From positions 6,639,001 to 6,703,000 of the forward strand of contig JAJFZO010000049.1 of the NCBI GenBank assembly GCA_021397835.1: a stretch of 64,000 nt of DNA, in the 5' to 3' direction. Origin of the DNA: Moringa oleifera. Taxonomy: Eukaryota; Streptophyta; Magnoliopsida; Brassicales; Moringaceae. The notes below the pieces were generated by a model. That model was not told where the DNA came from. It was given only the letters and a program-made list of their open reading frames with translations, and ran no database searches. Both the position numbers and the translations under genes were made by a program. How positions within the stretch are numbered: the first letter of the stretch is position 1; each line of letters opens with the position of its first letter. Shown piece after piece: positions 1 through 16,141 of this stretch.

Positions 1-30
1 ATGTGCCACTAAAATGACTCGAATAATAAA

Positions 31-824
31 AGCAGAGTTGCGAACCCAAGGCGGCGTAAAGCGCAGTCGGCGCACAATAGCAGCTTCAATATCTACCAGG
101 AGGGGACGTGCAACAAAATCCCTCTTCGGTCTACTTGGGGTCGTGGAGGCTCCTTTCTTTTCTGTCAGTGGTCACATAGGGCGGCCACTATCTTCTTTAA
201 GGAAAAAAAAAAGATTTAATCTTGGTCGGGATGGATGTTGGTTATTTATTTATTTTTTAATTATTACATTAATATAAAAATAAAATTTTAATTACTAATT
301 TTATTAAATTATATCATTTTAAATAAAAATCAATGAATTTAAATATGCAAAAGCCTCCTCCTCCTCTCTCTCAATTGAAATATACATATATATAATTATC
401 CTTCTCATCTAGGTGCACTTGTGACTTGTAAACTGATTATCTTCTTAATTGACATATCTGAGGTCAGGGGAAAAGATCTAAGTTTTAGAAGGCATAAATT
501 TTAAATATTGTTAAAAATATTTAGAACCATTATTTTTAGCTGGAAGTTTCAAAATCTGACATTTATAATTTGTTTAATTTTTAAGAGCTATAAATTTGAA
601 TTAATTTTTTAATAAAAAATTAAATACATATTATATCTTTGATATTGTTTACTATAAATAATGTTATGAGATCATGCAAGGAATTTTGTCACTGCGAAAG
701 GACTATTGACCATGCCGTCCATGAAGGCAGAGATGCGAGGGCGGCCTATAGCGCATTAGGCGCACAATAGCTACTGTTGTACCTACCACTGTAGAAGCAG
801 ACATGTGCAATAAAATCTCTCTTC
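31..824. repeat. Direct repeat pair upstream of KARI
   Basis: A GC-richer block at about 31-126 recurs in the same orientation at about 728-824. Both contain the shared core GCGCACAATAGC, a following ATCTACC/TACCTACC stretch, and end in an AATAAAATC..TCTCTTC-like sequence. The copies differ by substitutions and small indels. The 600 bp between them is AT-rich with no gene. The downstream copy ends about 60 bp before the KARI start codon, so it lies in the KARI promoter or leader. It could be a duplicated promoter segment or the remains of a small repeat element; neither is proven. Confidence 0.6.
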
Positions 825-881
825 ATTCCCAGTCATATACCTTATAGTTTCTCTTCTCTTTTTGGAGTTAAGTGATTACAG

Positions 882-5119
<4,238 letters not shown>

Positions 5120-6470
5120 GGCCTGAAGAATCCTTATAGCTTGGCATAGCCTATGAAGTTGCAGGGTAGTGGTGTTTTTGGGGTGCTGCTGTTGTGTCTT
5201 TTTGTTGAACAACTTAGGCATAATGTATTATCTATGAGTGACTTTTGGTGTTATGATTAGTTATGATAATGTCTGAGATCTCTTTCCCAGCTATCTTTCT
5301 TTTATTTCTGTTGCCTTTTTGTTTTTCTTCCTCCCCCTATTAGAATGTCTGACCAGCTTTTTGGTGTGCCATTTCCAGAATGTGGAACCAATTGGTCTGG
5401 GCTTAAGATGGTCATGTCACTGAATTCATATAGAAGAAAAGTTGAGTGTAGATTCAGGTTCAAATCCTTTTTATCTTCAATTATTGTAACCTATTAATTT
5501 TTTTTTTTAAAGAACTTTATCACTTCTGATCATCTCTTCTTTTTCTTTCATTGCTTTCCCTAACGTCTTGATATGTTTCAAGCACGAAGTTCTGGTCCAT
5601 GTTGGGTTTTGGGGGGAGGGGGACCTGATGGGAAGCTGCAGTCATTACGAGAATTGCTCTATTGGGCACTCTGTTCTGGACCCTAGCCTTTTCGACACTG
5701 TTTCCTCTTAAAGGGACCACAGAGAGGAGTTGAAAGTAAATCATCCAACTGCTATTGAACTATTTTCCTGCTAAGTTGGTATTTGCATATTTGAAATTTC
5801 TTCCATGAAATGGTTTTCTTTCAGGCTCATTTCTGGTTGCTGATGCATTATACTTGCATCCTTATGTGTCCTCCCATTCTTTTAGTCACCAAATTTTCTT
5901 GATTGAATGCTTATTCCGACCATTGAACTCCATGAGCAACAGCACTCCAAACCCTAAAACTTCATCATTTGCAGGCCCGTCTTAGTTACCATGTACAGTG
6001 AGTTGCAACTATACAGCTAACACCATGACAGCTGCCTGCTAATATACTGGGAGCATATTTTTCTTTACTGTATACTATGAATTTGCTTTTGGTAAGAAGC
6101 AAAGACTTTCTTTTTGTTTTCATACACTTCCACGTCAAACTAAACACGATGCCCTCATACTTCTATTGGTAGGTTTCACATTATCTTTTGGTTCCAGTTC
6201 TCACCTTTTCTTTCGTGATTTTCTGTTTTATACTGATTTGTCAACTTGATCCAAATCCAGATGGTCAGTCTCTGCTATGTGATTCACACAAAATGCAGGG
6301 TCTGACTTAATTGCAAACTGAGATGCTTGTTATAACAACAAATACTTTTACAGACTCCTCTCTGTTAAGAGAATCAAAAAATGCAGGGAGAGGAAAACTT
6401 AACAGCCAGTTGATTACACAGTTTATATAACACAAGAAACAGTGGCCAATATGGTATTTGAATTTGGAAA
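5120..6470. other. KARI 3' region and duplicated protease 3' flank
   Basis: There is no gene here. The first few hundred bases should hold the KARI 3' UTR. From about 5975 onward, starting near CATTTGCAGGCC, the sequence matches the 3' flank of the other protease copies: about 32790-33300 on the same strand and about 16142-16700 on the opposite strand. It is therefore part of the duplicated unit. In those two places the same junction is preceded by a fragment of KARI exon 8, but here it is not. Confidence 0.6.
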
Positions 6471-7592
6471 TCATGCAGTTGGGTAAGAGGCCTCCATTGC
6501 TATGCCGCAGAGGCCTTCCTTGGCATCAACATCTCTCTGCATCCTGATGTATCCTTCCTCGCCCCATTCAGTACCCCATGAGTTCTTCACCAGCCAATAC
6601 TTGGTGCCATCGTCGCTTACTCCATAACCAACAGCAGTGACGCCGTGGTCAAGCTCAGTCCCACAGTCTCCTGTGAAGATACCACTCGAGTAGAACTGGA
6701 ACTCGGAACCGCCGGCATCAATTGCAACAGAAACTGGCTGATTAGCCACTGCTTTCAGGAGTGCTTCTTCACTGTTGGCAGGCACATCTTCGTACCCACT
6801 GATCTTGGCTGCATGCTCGGCTTCTTTCTTTGTGTTGCATGTGCCATCAACTCCTTTGTATGGGTAATTAGTTTCAGTATCAAGGCCCTTGTTCTGCTGG
6901 ATGAATTGGAAAGCATTATCCATTAAACCACCCTCACACCCTTGGTCCTCACCCTTTGTATCACAATCAACCAGCTCTTGCTCGGATAAAGAGATCAGTT
7001 TACCGGTTGATAACTTAGTGATCCCTTCCATGGCTGCCACTGCTGAGAATGCCCAGCAGCATCCTACATTTTGACGTCACTAATGGTTAGAGAGAAGAAA
7101 CAAAGAGTTTACAGTCTTTAAAGTACTTATGATACGTATGCTGATAGGATGGTAGTTACCGCATTGGCCTTGGTCCTTAATGGGTGTGACAGCTCCTTCC
7201 TTCCTCCAGTCCATAGCGGATGGTGCGGCACTGACATTTTCATACTTGAAAGAGGTTGTCCTCGGGGAACACATATGGCCCTTGTACCTATTTCGTGAGG
7301 CTTTGAACTCTTCATTTGTAAGATCTGCAAATTGATTGACGCTGAGCTTGTAAGGTTTGTCTTTAGCATTGTTGAAAGATTCTATAAGTACCACATTTTG
7401 CTTGAATATATCAAAGCGCTTCTCCATTTCGCTGACATCTTCGTAAACACGTCCATAATGACTCATCCATTGTTCATGCTTCCTTTGCATGTACTCTTCC
7501 TGGAGTGTGCGGGAGGTTGCTAGAGAAACACAAGCTCCCAAAACGACTGTCAAAGCCAAGAAATAGGAGTGGTTCTTGTTTGCGAACTCCAT
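6471..7592 (-). CDS. SAG39-like papain-family cysteine protease, copy A
   Basis: This is a C1A endopeptidase of the senescence/vacuolar SAG12-SAG39 type. Exon 1 is 7160-7592 and exon 2 is 6471-7063, with a 96-bp intron; the product is 341 aa. A hydrophobic signal peptide (about residues 1-27, core [16 protein letters not shown]) is followed by an I29 prodomain with an ERFNIN-like stretch ([18 protein letters not shown]) and the mature enzyme. The exon junction completes the QCGCCWAFS active-site loop. The catalytic His is in [11 protein letters not shown] and the Asn in [10 protein letters not shown]. There is no KDEL tail and no granulin domain. Exon 2 encodes the same 189 residues as copy B. 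All catalytic residues are intact. The gene lies convergent to KARI. Confidence 0.95.
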
Positions 7593-7645
7593 GGCTTGCA
7601 GCTGCTTCTAATTGATGAATTGATGATCTGACACGGACTACTCAT

Positions 7646-7690
7646 GGGATTTATATAGGAAGACATTCTCTTACAACAGCTTGACGTGTC
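7646..7690 (-). promoter_or_regulatory. Core promoter of protease A
   Basis: Read on the minus strand, TATATAAATCCC lies about 55 bp upstream of the start codon and fits a TATA box. A short way further upstream is GACACGTCAA, which joins an ACGTGTC-type (ABRE/G-box-like) core to a TTGAC W-box core. Copies B and C keep both elements; copy D keeps the TATA box and ACGTGTC but has lost the TTGAC part. Regulation by ABA or WRKY factors is inferred from motif type only. Confidence 0.6.
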
Positions 7691-8349
7691 TGGATGGTGG
7701 GAAAGCTTAATTTACTTGCTGACTTGCCTGATAAAACGTTCTGATTTGGACTCAGAATTAGTTGTTTAAATAACGTGGTTTTAGTAAGCGCTTCTACTTC
7801 TAACTTGTCTTATTGCTTGCATACTGACATGATGATGGTCAGAGTTTAAATCCCTAAAAACTTATTGGGATTCAGTGTAAGTTTAGTCTTTTTGGTTTGT
7901 ATCTAATTAAATTCTCTAACTTTGAATAGATAACAATGCTGTCAGCACACGGTTTCATTCATTCAATTGAGGTTTACATTAAAGCAGACATATGGATGAT
8001 TGACTGACTGGTAGCATCATGGCTTATGAGATGGTAGAAGAAGATGCAACGGACAAAATTAAAGCTGCACTCAGACTACCAAAATGATTTTTAACATTTT
8101 CTGAAAGCATCACCATGATCAATTGATCATTCAGTGGTGAATGATAGAGACCGGCAATATGGCATGAAATTTTGTTTGGTGATTTCGAGTTTTGTCAATT
8201 TCTTTTCCATAACGGTTGTAGGACAATTTAATCATCTTTTCTTCACACGTCTGGATCATGAATTGGAAAGGTAATATTTCATTTCTACTTATTATTGAGT
8301 TCAAAATTTTGAAATTAACCTGCAATTCTAATACCAATCAAATGCCTTG

Positions 8350-8392
<43 letters not shown>

Positions 8393-8671
8393 CATGATGA
8401 AGTAAAGTTTCTTTATAGTTGCAAATCTTTTTTTTTTTTGGTACAATGACACAAAGATTCAAAGAAAGCAATTTATATAATTTATGATTTTTTATAATTG
8501 TAATTCATCTTTTGATGCAATGGTATAAAAGATTTAATGATCTATATCATGCGATAAGAAGTTCAAGTCACATGTCAAGCAATTCCCGGTAAAAATACTT
8601 TCCATCCCTAAAAAAAAAAAAAAAAGTACCCTTACAATTATAAACTAAATGATCAAATAATCCAAAAATAT
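7691..8671. other. Shared upstream flank of protease copies, with AT microsatellite
   Basis: There is no gene here. About 7700-8345 is homologous to the upstream flanks of copy B (19350-20060) and copy D (34530-35220), and up to about 8000 to that of copy C (29335-29640, inverted). It contains the block around ATGAAATTTTGTTTGG seen in all these flanks except C, and a pure (AT)n microsatellite at about 8357-8388. The rest is AT-rich with poly-A and poly-T runs. Confidence 0.6.
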
Positions 8672-8745
8672 GCTGCAAGAAAGAAGGATTAATGGGTTCA
8701 TAGCCCTTGTTGGAGGTCATATTTGCAAATGAAATCCTACGGCTA
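8672..8745 (+). pseudogene. Agenet gene remnant upstream of protease A
   Basis: A 74-bp stretch matches two separate parts of the Agenet genes in this window. AAGAAGGATTAATGGGTTCAT corresponds to the start region encoding EEGFMGS, and TTGGAGGTCATATTTGCAAATGAAATCC to the region encoding LFEVVSADEIRP. The sequence between them is deleted. Its plus orientation, upstream of a minus-strand protease, matches the D-Agenet3 pair. It is therefore a decayed unit member, not a functional gene. Confidence 0.65.
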
Positions 8746-8879
8746 AGGAAATGAATAAATATAAAAGATAAAAATTGATTTAAAGATAAACTTAATATAA
8801 GTATAAATATGATCTAATCTAACTCTTTTAAAAAAAATGGGAGTAAAAACTAAGATTTTTGTTAGAGTAGACCAAATTT

Positions 8880-11215
8880 TTTTTTTTATCAATAAGATCA
8901 TAATATATAAAAATAATCATTTATTTTAAAACAAAGGTACACCTAAATAAAAGGACATAACAAGCCTTATCCTTTCAAATACAACTAAATACAATTTATA
9001 TTTTTCCTAAGATTTCATACTATTAACCTCATCAATAATAGAATTCATGTCAATTGAATTAATAATATCTTTTTTAATATAAATGACTATACAATCTACA
9101 AGAAAATTTTTATTCATCTTGTTATTAAGAGGTGTTTTGACAAGTTTCATATTTAAAAATGCTCACTCTGTTTTGCTATAGAAATCAAAAGAGTAAACAC
9201 TAGACAAGTCTATTTATCAATCAAAATGTAGTGTTTTGACATTTTTGTTTCAACCAAAAATCTATATAATTAAGAAAGAAAATTAACATTCTAAAATTCT
9301 AAAGAGTTGAGTACATCAAATCTTTTCTAGTCTAATTAGTTTCTCAAATCTTCATGTTACTTATGTTAGAATTTAAAGAATAATAAACTTTGCTAAAAGT
9401 AACAATATCATCAATATCAGATGATTAGAAGCCATCAAGTGGATTTAGAGCATTTTGTATTTTCATTCACATGCATTTATTGAGCATATCAATACTATAA
9501 ATAAGACACAGTGACACCATACTCTTAAAGAAAATATGTCAAATCCATTTCTTAACTATTGAAGAAGTTCTTATAGTTAAAGCGACCAATCCATCTTGAA
9601 GTTAGTGGTTAAACTTTACTACGATGACGATATTGTAGAGGAGTCCTACGAAAAAATAGCTCGATGCTAGAATAAAGAAAAGCTTAACACCTTTCATTCT
9701 TATTACTTTAATATAGTATGTAAGATATCTTGAGATTTCAATTACAAAACTTAACAAAGTCAATCAAAGATCTTTAATACTTTTATTAACAAAAGAAACA
9801 AAAATTCAAAAGATATATCTCAAGTGTTTATGCATTTCTTTAACTTTCTCATGTATGTTACTATTTAATCCATTATCAACCAAAATTTTAGTAAGAGTGT
9901 AAGCCAAATCATGCAAATTAATTAATCATCACATAAATGTAAAAGGAGAATTGCAACAAGTAGTTGCAACTCGTCACAAAGTGTGAACTTGATTAGCCTC
10001 TTTGCAAGTCTTAAGCTATCCTGAAGCAATCAAATTTATAATTTCATCTTTTCAAGTAGATTGTAACTCTAAATATCTCTTGGAAGAAATACTCACAAAG
10101 TTTATAATACCACTTAATTTCGAAAAAAGTAACCACACATCATGCACCTTCTTTACCATTACACTAAAGCAAGCTGAAGCCGATGTGTAAAGCAATGCAC
10201 ATAATAGGCACATGAACAATGTTCAAGAGATAAAGCTTGTAAATAATTTCATTCATCTTACATATTGCTACCACCATTATATCCTTGACCCCACTAGTTT
10301 TTAATTAATAAATTGAATCATTAAGTATATTACTGATTCACTTTTAAAATTTTTGATCTTGTGTCCTGGACGTTTATAATTTCAAAAAAAATATTTACTA
10401 ATTAATCCATCACTATCAAACATATCTCAAATTGAGTGTCATCTATTCTTTATTAGATTTATCAACGATTCATTAACAAGAATACAAAATTTAGCATCTC
10501 AAATGACATCTTGAATCTCTAGCTACACTTCATTAGAGAATTTTTCAGTAACTCCTTTTGAATCTTTGGTGATGTATACTTGACATTCAATAGAGAATTT
10601 TTTAATAAAAGTACCTTAGCCATTTCTTTGTTTCTTGATGCTTGCAATTTTTTCAATTTGAGAAAGTTTCCACGGTTAATAAATCAATAGGTTTATTATA
10701 ACTCTTGAAAGCATACTTTTGTAAGGCCATTTATTTCACAATCTCTAATGAAGTCTTGATTCACAATCGTTTTCTTAAAGTTTCTTTTAAACAGAATATA
10801 TTCATAACCTTATTAATACGTTAAAATAGATTTTAAAAGTTTTTGTAACTCCCATAGCGCCAATCTATGATATAAATAAACATCATTTTCATGTCGTAGA
10901 ATGGATATTTTCTTATCAGCAATTATTTTTCAACTTTAAAACCATCAATTATAAATGTGCAACAATTAGTCAATGAGTCTCAAAGAGATAACAAAAAAAA
11001 AAGTGCTTCATTTTTATTGTGCTGAGTATTCAAACTAGTTAAATCTTTTAAACTAAAAAACTTAAAATCATTGAATTTGCTTTTCATTTACAATCAAGGT
11101 GTACCTAGATAGTATAGGTAGATAGACCCCATTTCAACAAATGTCTTCTAAATATCATCACACTTTTCAATAGGATATATTTCTATTAGAAAGTGTAATC
11201 CAAAATCACTTTTAT
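8880..11215 (-). pseudogene. Degenerate hAT-family transposase (TTF / DUF4371 / dimerisation type)
   Basis: Minus-strand translation in shifting frames gives an hAT transposase of the TTF-zinc-finger/DUF4371 class. About 10500-10800 reads like ASRNKEMAKVLLLKNS and TSPKIQKELLKNS. About 10150-10500 carries remnants of the catalytic-core region (IKE..L.LRYV, VKDIMVVA, a VHC.THWLQLAL-like stretch). About 8980-9260 has the C-terminal dimerisation motif (ERAF-like, MKLVK, LNNKMN, DCIVIYIKKDI). Many stops and frameshifts make it a fossil. Its N-terminal and central parts recur inverted at about 28.2-29.3 kb. The C-terminal part, 8880-10139, has no counterpart there, but a related tail lies at 41.9-42.3 kb. 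The gene is inactive. Confidence 0.75.
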
Positions 11216-11985
11216 AATGTTAGATATTAATACTATATGATGCTTTAATGTTCTAAAATTTACTTCGTTTATCTAAATATGGAACCTTAAACACTAACAT
11301 GAAGCAAAGACGGATAACTTGAACCATTTGATAATTTATGTTATTTCTTTCAAAGTACAAAAGAAGATCTTTTTTAGTTTGCATGTGTAATTGTTTGACA
11401 TTATAATTAATAATTATAAAATAATTTAGTCAAAAGTTAAGTTTGCAAACTAAATAATATGTTTACACACTAATCCTTAAACTAAACAATTTCAATTCAA
11501 ATTAATGATAAAATTAAAAATATCTCAAAATAATTTTTTAAAATATTACCAAATTTTTTTCTAAATACGCATTAAATGATTTTCTTGAATACTAAATCTT
11601 AAAGTAGTAATTTTAAATTAATGATATGATATCAAAGCATACAACATAATATCAAACAAGTCTATCTGAATTATAAACTAATAACATATTGTTAAATAAA
11701 AAATTAAGTTGAAATTAATTAAGAACTCACATTATTCACCTTAAGTTGGGAACGAAAAACGAGCCGGATGACCCAAAAAGGGGTTATGTGTTAGAGCTTG
11801 GAAAAAGGGAAAGATAAAGTGAGAAACAAAGAGTGAGAATGAGAGAGGATGAAAAGAAATAAGATATTTTGCTTAAGGGTAAAATTATAATTTTACTTAT
11901 TCTTTTTTAAAAAATTACTTTCTGATCTTTGGAGGCTTTATTTGATATGGTGCTATCAATTGGAGAATTTGCATCTTCTCATGCA
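11216..11985. other. AT-rich spacer between hAT and gypsy fossils
   Basis: No coding sequence was recognised. The stretch has its mirror copy at about 27510-28200, so it belongs to the inverted repeat. It probably contains the outer end of the hAT element and the leader of the gypsy element, but no terminal repeat or primer-binding site could be identified by eye. Confidence 0.4.
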
Positions 11986-14235
11986 TTTGAGTTGAGGAAA
12001 TCATCATAAAGAGTCGAGTGGTGGTTTTGTGAACATCATTTCATTAAGAACTAAGCTAGAATTTTCACATTATGATGAAGATAATCCAATGAAATGGTTC
12101 AACCATATGACATAATTTTCAATTTTCAAAAAATACCTTAAGACTAGAAAGTAGGTTTAGCTTCCTTCCATTTAGAATGGGAGATCAACTAATGGTGGCA
12201 ATGATTGAACATGATTGAAAAGAAGACAATCTAGTAATGACTTAGGATATCTTCATCGAAAAGTTATGGGCTCGATTTAATTAATTTGGACCCTACAAAT
12301 TGTGAAGACTTTAATAACACTCTCTCTAGAGTTAAACAAAAGAGATCTTTATCTAAATATAGACTAAACAGGTAGATACAAGGATGGACATTAAAGGCTC
12401 TCATTTGGTCCTTCTATTTAGACCTTTATAGAAGGATTCAAATCAAAGGTCGTTGATGATATTTGAATGTTTAAGCCTAAAACATAGGGAGAAGCCACCG
12501 ATCTAGCTAGAATAAGGGTTGAGTAGCTCGCTAGGTAGAGATGGTTCATAAAACCTACACATTAAATATGTGCATTGTCCACCATAACATAACAAAATTA
12601 AACTACGCCTACTATCCCTCATTTAAAAAATTGATATAGGATGAATGATAAAAATGAATGACATAAAGTTTTTGTTTCAATTGCAACGAAAGGGTCACTC
12701 TGGGTCATAAATGCCAAAGACCTCAAATACCCCTCTTAGAGTGCCAAAGTATGTAGCACGTTACAAACAGAGTATGAGGAGGATAATGAACAATGGTAGC
12801 ATGAAAATGCATTGAGAGATCAAGTCAAAACGAAAATATTAGTGTAAGCACTAACATGATAGATAACACAACAAACCATGCAAGTAAAAGCCACTATCAA
12901 ATCTCATGACTTAATGGTGTTGATAGATAGGTGATGCTCTCATAACTCTCTAAGCGAGAAGATAACCAACTCGCTTCCAGTTCTTATGGTGCCAATAAAA
13001 TCATTTGTTGTATGATTAGCTAACGGATAATGATTAATATGTTAAGGTCCATTTGAGAAAGTACATATAAATTTGCAAGGTGCTTCATTTTTCACTCCAT
13101 TCTCAACCTCTAGTGGCTCTTAATATGGTATTAAGCATTGAATAGTTGGAAATGTTTGGTTTTGTGGTTTGTAATTAGAAACAGCTAACCATAAACTTTC
13201 AATGGAATAATCGAACAAAAGGATTATAAAGAGTCAATAATTAACCATTCAAGTAATTTCTTTGAAGTTGGTTGCTAAAGGAATGGCCAAAGACATATGT
13301 TGTTTTTTGTTTATTTAAAAACTACTGAAGATATCACTTGAAAAAACACTGATCCCAACATGCAACAAACGTTAGAATATTGTGCTTACATATTTAAAAA
13401 GCCAATCAAGCTATCCACTCTAGGGAAATCGACCATTACATTCCTCTCAAAGAAAGTACTCAGCCTATAAATGTTTGACACTGTAGGTAAGCATATTTTC
13501 AAAAGAAAAATAGGAAAGTAAGTATAAGAAATGCTTAAGATAAGAGTTATTCGACCAGATACCAATGCGTTTACATGTCTAGTATTGTTAATGAAGAAAA
13601 CAGGTGGCATTTGGTGATTCTACATGAACTATCTAACATTGAATACAATCATCATTAATGATCGATTTCCCATTCTTATGGTGAATGGTATGCTAAATAA
13701 ATTGTATGGTATAACCAATTTCAACAAATTAAATTTACGAGTCAGATATCATCAAGTATGAATGCATGCACTTGATATTCTGCAGACTGCTTTATAAAAT
13801 AGGATGACCATTTTGAGTATTTAATCATGTCTTTAGTCTATGTAACACCCTTTCACTTATGAAGCCCTAATGAACTCTACATTTTACCTCATCTTCGCAA
13901 GTGTACGTTACTTGTCTTTCACGATATCCTTATTTATTATCTTTCATGGGAGTTGCATATAAAACATGTATGAAAAAACTTTAGACATCTTAAGATAACA
14001 ATAATTTTTTGTCAAGGCAAGCAAGCATGTTTTTGGTAGATAAGAATTTCAGTATTAGGTCATATTGTGACACATCAAGCGATAAAGGTGGATAACAAAA
14101 AATTATGGCCATGATTGCTTGACCAATGTCTACTAATGTTACTGAATTAAGTGGATTCTTATATTTGATCGGTTATATTACAAAAAAAAAATTATTTGGA
14201 ACTATGGGATCTTAGTCACCATTATATCTTTTTAA
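11986..14235 (+). pseudogene. Degenerate Ty3/gypsy retrotransposon gag-pol (left-arm copy)
   Basis: Plus-strand reading in broken frames shows, in order: gag at about 12045-12540 (FSHYDEDNPMKWFN, FKPKT and a TDLARIR-like tail); a zinc-knuckle remnant near 12680 (CFNCNERVTLGHKC); a decayed protease region; and reverse transcriptase at about 13400-13870 (PINV, then TLNTIIINDRFPI, KLYG, NKLNLRVRYHQV, EALMNSTF). After the RT palm, at about 14000-14230, come traces of the KHVFG..EFQY and NYG region, and then the pol sequence ends. RNase H is mostly missing, integrase is absent and no LTR was identified. The order gag-PR-RT and the RT motifs favour Ty3/gypsy over Ty1/copia. The element is inactive. 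Confidence 0.8.
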
Positions 14236-14253
14236 GAAAGGAAAATTTAGATG

Positions 14254-14770
14254 CATTACAAGAAATTCAGTTTTTTTTCCATTGAATTCTTTCACAGGAA
14301 GTCCAAAAATTTTAATGTGAATTTGTTTCCTGCAAGAATTGTTACAAAAAGTTCTCATTTAGTAATCTTTTCGTGAGAATGCAAATTTTTCCATGAAATT
14401 TAATTTCGCAATAATTTTTTCATGACATTCCAATGTAAATTTTGTTGAAAATTTTTGTATTATTACATTTATATTTTATTTATAAAATAATAAAATAAAA
14501 ATAAGTTTATCACAAAAATCATTTTGTAAGAAAACATTTAGTTCAAATAATATTTTTAAAAGATTGTTACGAAATGTTTTCTGTGACAACATTAAATGAT
14601 TGTCATGAAATTATTTCTATGACAACATTAAATAAGTGCCACAGAATCATTTTCATGGCAGTTTGAAAATATTGTCACAAATCTTTTTTATAGTAATTTG
14701 AAAATATTATTGCCACGAATTTTTTCATTGTAATTCTTTAGTCAATTTGAAAATAATTATTAAAAAAATA
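14254..14770 (+). mobile_element. CACTA-like element end with subterminal repeats (left-arm copy)
   Basis: The segment opens with GCATTACAAGAAATTCAG, close to the CACTACAAGAAA terminal motif of CACTA (En/Spm) transposons. It continues with repeated degenerate units around TTGTCACGAAAT, ATGACAACATTAAAT and TTTGAAAATATT, as in CACTA subterminal regions. No second terminus is visible before the MITE at 14784, so it is a truncated end. The mirror copy is at 24640-25160. The family call rests on the terminus alone. Confidence 0.5.
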
Positions 14771-14783
14771 ATAGATAAAGGTC

Positions 14784-15302
14784 GTATAAAACTTTGATGT
14801 TACCCTATACTACCAATAAAATCTTTTTATTTAAGAGTGACAAATCGAACATTCATTTATCAATTTAGTTTAAATTGAACCCTACCAAAAAATTAAAAAA
14901 TTAGGGATCTTCGAATTAAAGATCTTATACAATGAATTTTAACTTAAATTTTTTCATAAATATAAAGAAATATTCAAGCTATCGTTATAAAAGTTTCATA
15001 ATTATTTCAAGTAATTATGTTATTTTAAATTTTTTTGATATTATAAATTAAAAAATATAATTTTAGCTCCCAAAAAATTATGAAACTTTTTATGATAGTA
15101 ACTTGAATATTTTTTTACATCTGTGAAAAATTTTAAATTAAAATTTGTTGTATAAGATCTTCAATTTGAATATTTTTAACTTTTAATTTTTTTGATAAGA
15201 TTAAAGTTAGATCGAATTAATAAATCAATGTTAAACTTTTTACTTTTTAAATATAAGAATTTGACTGATAACATAAGGTAAACATTAGGGTTTTATAGAA
15301 CT
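14784..15302. mobile_element. Palindromic AT-rich MITE, copy 1
   Basis: About 520 bp forms one long imperfect inverted repeat. It starts TATAAAACTTTGATGTTACC and ends with the approximate reverse complement (GGTAAACATTAGGGTTTTATA). Inside, both halves carry a matching block around AAGATCTTATACAATGAATT and CAAGCTATC..TAAAAGTTTCATAA. It encodes nothing. Related copies lie at 24104-24633, 35735-36003 (half), 61790-62252 and from 63305 onward. The superfamily is not determined because the target-site duplication could not be read with confidence. Confidence 0.75.
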
Positions 15303-15668
15303 GTTTTTCCAAAAATAAATTAAATTTTATTAAATTAATATATTTAATTAAATTTATTTATTTTATTAAATTTATATATTTAATTAACTTTTTATTTAAT
15401 TTTATATTTTATTTAATTTATTTAAGTAATATTATATGGTAATATATATTCAATTTAATTCATAAAATATTAATAAAAATATTTTTATAATTAATTAAAT
15501 TAATAAATATATATTTTTGTTAATTCATTAAATTACTAAAATAAACAAATACATATAAAAATTACGTTAAATAGCAAATTATCATATTTATTATCAAAAT
15601 ATACAATATACTTACATAAAATGTTCAATCCACAAATAAAAAAATGATTAATTTAATATGATCTAATC
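15303..15668. other. AT-rich spacer
   Basis: About 360 bp of almost pure A/T with TTTAATTTAAT-type runs. Nothing coding was seen. The mirrored stretch is about 23890-24100. Confidence 0.5.
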
Positions 15669-15765
15669 ATCCTCCATTCATTTGTCGGCATCACCATCAT
15701 CTTTATCATCACTCTCGTAATCGCCATCATCACCATCATCACCATCATCATGCATTTTGGAGTGA
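15669..15765 (-). pseudogene. Acidic Asp-rich coding tract with GAT repeat (left-arm copy)
   Basis: Read on the minus strand, a GATGATGGT-type trinucleotide tract encodes a short acidic sequence (HDDGDDGDDGDYESDD) ending in DADK and a stop at about 15680. The mirror copy at 23753-23862 has the same ending but more repeat units. It looks like the acidic C-terminus of a lost protein, possibly of a transposon. Upstream exons were not recognised. Confidence 0.4.
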
Positions 15766-15931
15766 TTAGTCTAGGTAAAAATTGATCAAAGAAATGTAAA
15801 ATACATCATAAAATAATAGCTCCAAGAGAAATAAAATAAAATAAAATACTTAAAGAGAAATGCAAAATAATGCAAACTTCTTTGGTATCCAAGAGTCCAA
15901 TGGGATCAACTGTCCCCAGAAAATAATAACT

Positions 15932-16141
15932 CTTCTTCACAGGAGACTGGGGGACTGAGCTTGACCATGGCATCGCTGCTGTTGGTTATGGAGTGAGTGA
16001 CGATGGCACCAAGTATTGGCTGGTGAAGAACTCATGGGGTACTGAATGGGGTGAGGGAGGGTACATCAGGATGCAGAGAGATGTTGATGCCAAGGAAGGC
16101 CTCTGCGGCAGAGCAATGGAGGCTTCTTACCCAACTGCATG
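15932..16141 (+). pseudogene. SAG39-like protease fragment (3' part of exon 2)
   Basis: Only the last 66 or so codons of the protease are present, from the [10 protein letters not shown] region to the normal SYPTA stop. The catalytic His and Asn motifs remain ([14 protein letters not shown]). However, the conserved Cys of GDCG is Trp (GDWG), GV is GI, and GIAM is GRAM. No exon 1 and no active-site Cys are present, so it cannot be an enzyme. The 5' edge coincides with the end of the inverted repeat arm. With its flank it is the reverse complement of the 3' part of copy D. Confidence 0.9.

Larger units (their letters stand above)
10139..15945 (+). repeat. 5.8-kb inverted repeat, left arm
   Basis: From about 10139 to 15945 this sequence is the reverse complement of about 23565-29305, with scattered substitutions and small indels. 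Landmarks in matching reversed order are the hAT DUF4371 region, the gypsy gag and RT fossils, the CACTA-like end, the palindromic MITE, the GAT-repeat tract and a block reading CCAAGAGTCCAATGGGATCA. The right edge stops within sequence resembling CTTCACAGGAG of the protease exon, where the protease fragment begins. Confidence 0.85.
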
